A DNA stretch of 6,965 nucleotides from an uncultured Clostridia bacterium (lineage in GTDB: Bacteria; Bacillota; Clostridia; Oscillospirales; QAKW01): the NCBI GenBank assembly GCA_944387905.1, contig CALXGU010000080.1, positions 1 through 6,965 of the forward strand, given 5' to 3'. Positions 5,289 through 6,965 of this stretch are shown here, in pieces (the first letter of the stretch is position 1; every line of letters begins with the position of its first letter). Below the pieces are notes generated by a model. It saw only the letters and a program-made list of their open reading frames with translations. It searched no databases and had not been told where the DNA came from. The translations under genes and the position numbers were made by a program.

Positions 5289-6965
5289 GTTGGACTGATA
5301 GCTTACAACAACACCCTTACGAGTTTGTAATGTAACTTCCGGAGCAGCGATTGGCAAATCCTCTGGAATTTCAATAGAATCTATGCAGTTATAATAAATG
5401 GTTATTTTCTGTGTTTTAACGCCATCAATTATTTCTGCATGATAAACCTCAATATGATCTATCAATTCATTAAGCATACGAGCAGTCAGTTTCTTGACTC
5501 TCGTATATTTTTTTACTGCTGCTATAAATTTATCGGTTGTAATTGCTTTTCCCGATAAATCATCAAGCAGGTTGCGAATACTGGTCATTCTCTCGGTTAT
5601 TTCTTTCTGCTCTTCCTCGTATTTCATGGACATTTTCTTAAACCTATCATCAGAGATTTTGCCGGACACGTTATCCTCATATAATCGTTCAAATAATCGG
5701 TCCAACTCTTTATCTCTTGCCAATAAGGTTTTAAGTTCGCTTTGCCTTGCCTCCAACTGAAAATCAAGAGCCTGTTTTGAATAATCGCTAACCGCTTTAG
5801 TAAACGACTCTTCGTGATGACAAGCAAAACGGGTTAATCTTCGAATTTCTCCCAAGACAACCTGCTCTAAGAAATCCACTCTTATGTAGTGTGTAGTTGA
5901 GCATATTTTACGCTTACCTTGATTATGGCCTGTACAATTGAAATATTTAATACTGGGGTTTTTCTGATTGAAATGATAATTCAAATTACTGCCACACTCC
6001 GGGCATACAAGCAATCCTGAAAACATATTCTTTTCTCCATCGAATGTTTTACGCTTTCGGGTATTGCCACGCTTTAACTGTATTGTTTCAAATGTTGTTC
6101 GGTCTATAATTGGCTCGTGGACATCCTTGAACACTAATATGTCATCAGGATTGTTTGCGTGCCGTTTCTTATTTTTGTAAGAAACCGAATAGGTCTTGAA
6201 GTTGATAACATCACCGCAATACTCTTGACGAGCAAGAATATTGCGAATAGTGGACTTATTCCAATGGTACGGATCGGTAGTTTTTTGTTGTCCTTTTCCT
6301 CCGGCTTTGCGAATTCCTTTGCTTCTGGCGTATTCAACAGGTGTAAGAATCTTTTCTAAGGTTAATGCAACTGCAATTTCCTCAACACCCATATCACTCA
6401 TAGCCATTGCAAATATCTTTTTTACCACTAAAGCCGCCTCTTTATCAACTATCCATCTAAAAGGATTGTCCGGATCTTTGATATATCCATAAGGCGGTGG
6501 ACTTAACGGAATACCGGAGCCACCCTTAACTTTATTGCTCATACGGCGCTTTTTGCTGATGTCTCTTGCGTACCATTCATTGAACAAATTACGTATAGGG
6601 GTAAGTTCATTTTCGCCTTCCTGCGTATCAACGTTATCTGATACCGCAACTAAGCGAACGTTCAGTGACGGGAAAAAATCTTCTGTCAGTCTGCCGACTT
6701 CAATATAGTTTCTTCCGAGTCGAGATAAGTCTTTTACAAATACCGCAGCCGCCTTCCCGAGTTTTAATTGCTCTAACATTCTGTTAAAATCGGGACGGTC
6801 CATTGTAACACCGGATATTCCATCATCACAGAATATAACGATGTTGGTATATCCTTTTTCTTTCGCCACTTTTGTTAGCAACTTCTTTTGGTTGCTGATA
6901 CTGTAGCTTTCACCTTCCAACTCATCGTCGCGAGATAGACGAACATATATAAATGCCGTTTTTTC
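5268..6965 (-). CDS. Large serine recombinase (TnpX/TndX-like), 5' end outside the window
   Basis: This is a site-specific recombinase that would integrate and excise a mobile element through a covalent serine-DNA intermediate. Counting from the codon at 6965-6963, 565 residues are visible. The catalytic serine is in YVRLSRDDE at residue 11 (bases 6935-6933). DDGISG (47-52) and DLSRLGRN (79-86) complete the resolvase core. GIPLSPPPYGY (151-161) opens the recombinase domain. A zinc ribbon has C321, C324, C344 and C355. A charged heptad-like helical stretch (about 400-470) suggests the usual coiled coil. The C-terminus (about 475-555, with ITIYYNCID) resembles the DUF4368 tail of Tn4451/Tn5397-type enzymes. 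The frame is open to the window edge. The in-frame TTG at 6920 cannot be the start because it would remove the catalytic serine. Length is in the range of TndX (about 530). No stops or frameshifts are seen. Confidence 0.95.
   Translation of the reverse strand, partial: EKTAFIYVRLSRDDELEGESYSISNQKKLLTKVAKEKGYTNIVIFCDDGISGVTMDRPDFNRMLEQLKLGKAAAVFVKDLSRLGRNYIEVGRLTEDFFPSLNVRLVAVSDNVDTQEGENELTPIRNLFNEWYARDISKKRRMSNKVKGGSGIPLSPPPYGYIKDPDNPFRWIVDKEAALVVKKIFAMAMSDMGVEEIAVALTLEKILTPVEYARSKGIRKAGGKGQQKTTDPYHWNKSTIRNILARQEYCGDVINFKTYSVSYKNKKRHANNPDDILVFKDVHEPIIDRTTFETIQLKRGNTRKRKTFDGEKNMFSGLLVCPECGSNLNYHFNQKNPSIKYFNCTGHNQGKRKICSTTHYIRVDFLEQVVLGEIRRLTRFACHHEESFTKAVSDYSKQALDFQLEARQSELKTLLARDKELDRLFERLYEDNVSGKISDDRFKKMSMKYEEEQKEITERMTSIRNLLDDLSGKAITTDKFIAAVKKYTRVKKLTARMLNELIDHIEVYHAEIIDGVKTQKITIYYNCIDSIEIPEDLPIAAPEVTLQTRKGVVVSYQSNSIVAAV

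Larger units (their letters stand above)
5192..6965. mobile_element. One end of a putative integrated element (ICE or mobilisable transposon), partial
   Basis: The region right of the tRNA terminator carries a large serine recombinase whose 3' end faces the host genes, as tndX does at one end of Tn5397. The host side is housekeeping DNA and the recombinase belongs to a family found almost only on conjugative or mobilisable elements and phages. The left boundary is inferred to lie between 5192 and about 5290, and the exact junction is not visible. The other end, cargo and conjugation genes would be to the right of the window. It could also be a remnant with only the recombinase left. Confidence 0.5.

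Noticed and set aside
5095..5298. 67-codon plus-strand frame starting in the tRNA
   Set aside because: It begins inside the tRNA anticodon loop, runs through the tRNA terminator and ends antisense to the recombinase. It is not a gene.
5494..6492. Plus-strand and alternate minus-strand frames inside the recombinase
   Set aside because: They overlap the well-supported recombinase frame and have no features of their own.
1..6965. CRISPR array, retron, toxin-antitoxin or other defence system
   Set aside because: No regularly spaced repeats, reverse transcriptase, or small paired genes are present. The window is accounted for by uvrBA, tRNA-Pro and the recombinase.

Overview
The window looks like a chromosomal segment from an anaerobic, low-to-medium-GC Firmicute of the class Clostridia, probably a gut-type lineage. 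This rests on the protein sequences (clostridial-type UvrB and UvrA), Gram-positive-style Shine-Dalgarno sequences, a CCA-encoding tRNA-Pro gene and a recombinase of the Tn4451/Tn5397 type. The genus cannot be fixed by eye. The host genes use the isoleucine codon ATA heavily.

The left two thirds (about 1-4882) is a nucleotide excision repair operon, uvrB-uvrA. It has an extended -10 promoter at the left edge, a TTG-started uvrB, an 11-base stop/start overlap into uvrA, and a strong hairpin just after uvrA. UvrA dimers find bulky DNA lesions and load UvrB, which then recruits UvrC (not in this window) for incision. Overlapping the two genes fits co-translation of partner proteins.

The middle (about 4883-5191) is a self-contained tRNA-Pro(UGG) unit: a near-consensus promoter, an 80-base leader with a small hairpin, the tRNA with its CCA end encoded, and a long hairpin plus U-tract terminator.

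The right part (about 5192-6965) is one end of an apparent mobile element. A large serine recombinase is encoded on the minus strand with its 3' end facing the tRNA. Its reading frame is open at the right window edge. The catalytic serine lies in the last 45 bases, upstream of a misleading internal TTG, so the gene is cut by the window and not naturally shortened. Between the tRNA terminator and the recombinase stop is a 76-base AT-rich stretch. It holds an 18-base imperfect palindrome flanked by promoter-like elements on both strands, the most plausible place for the element's attachment site.

Most of the window is ordinary, well-known biology. I see no unknown multi-gene system in it. The points worth following up are the element junction beside tRNA-Pro and whatever cargo lies to the right, outside the window.
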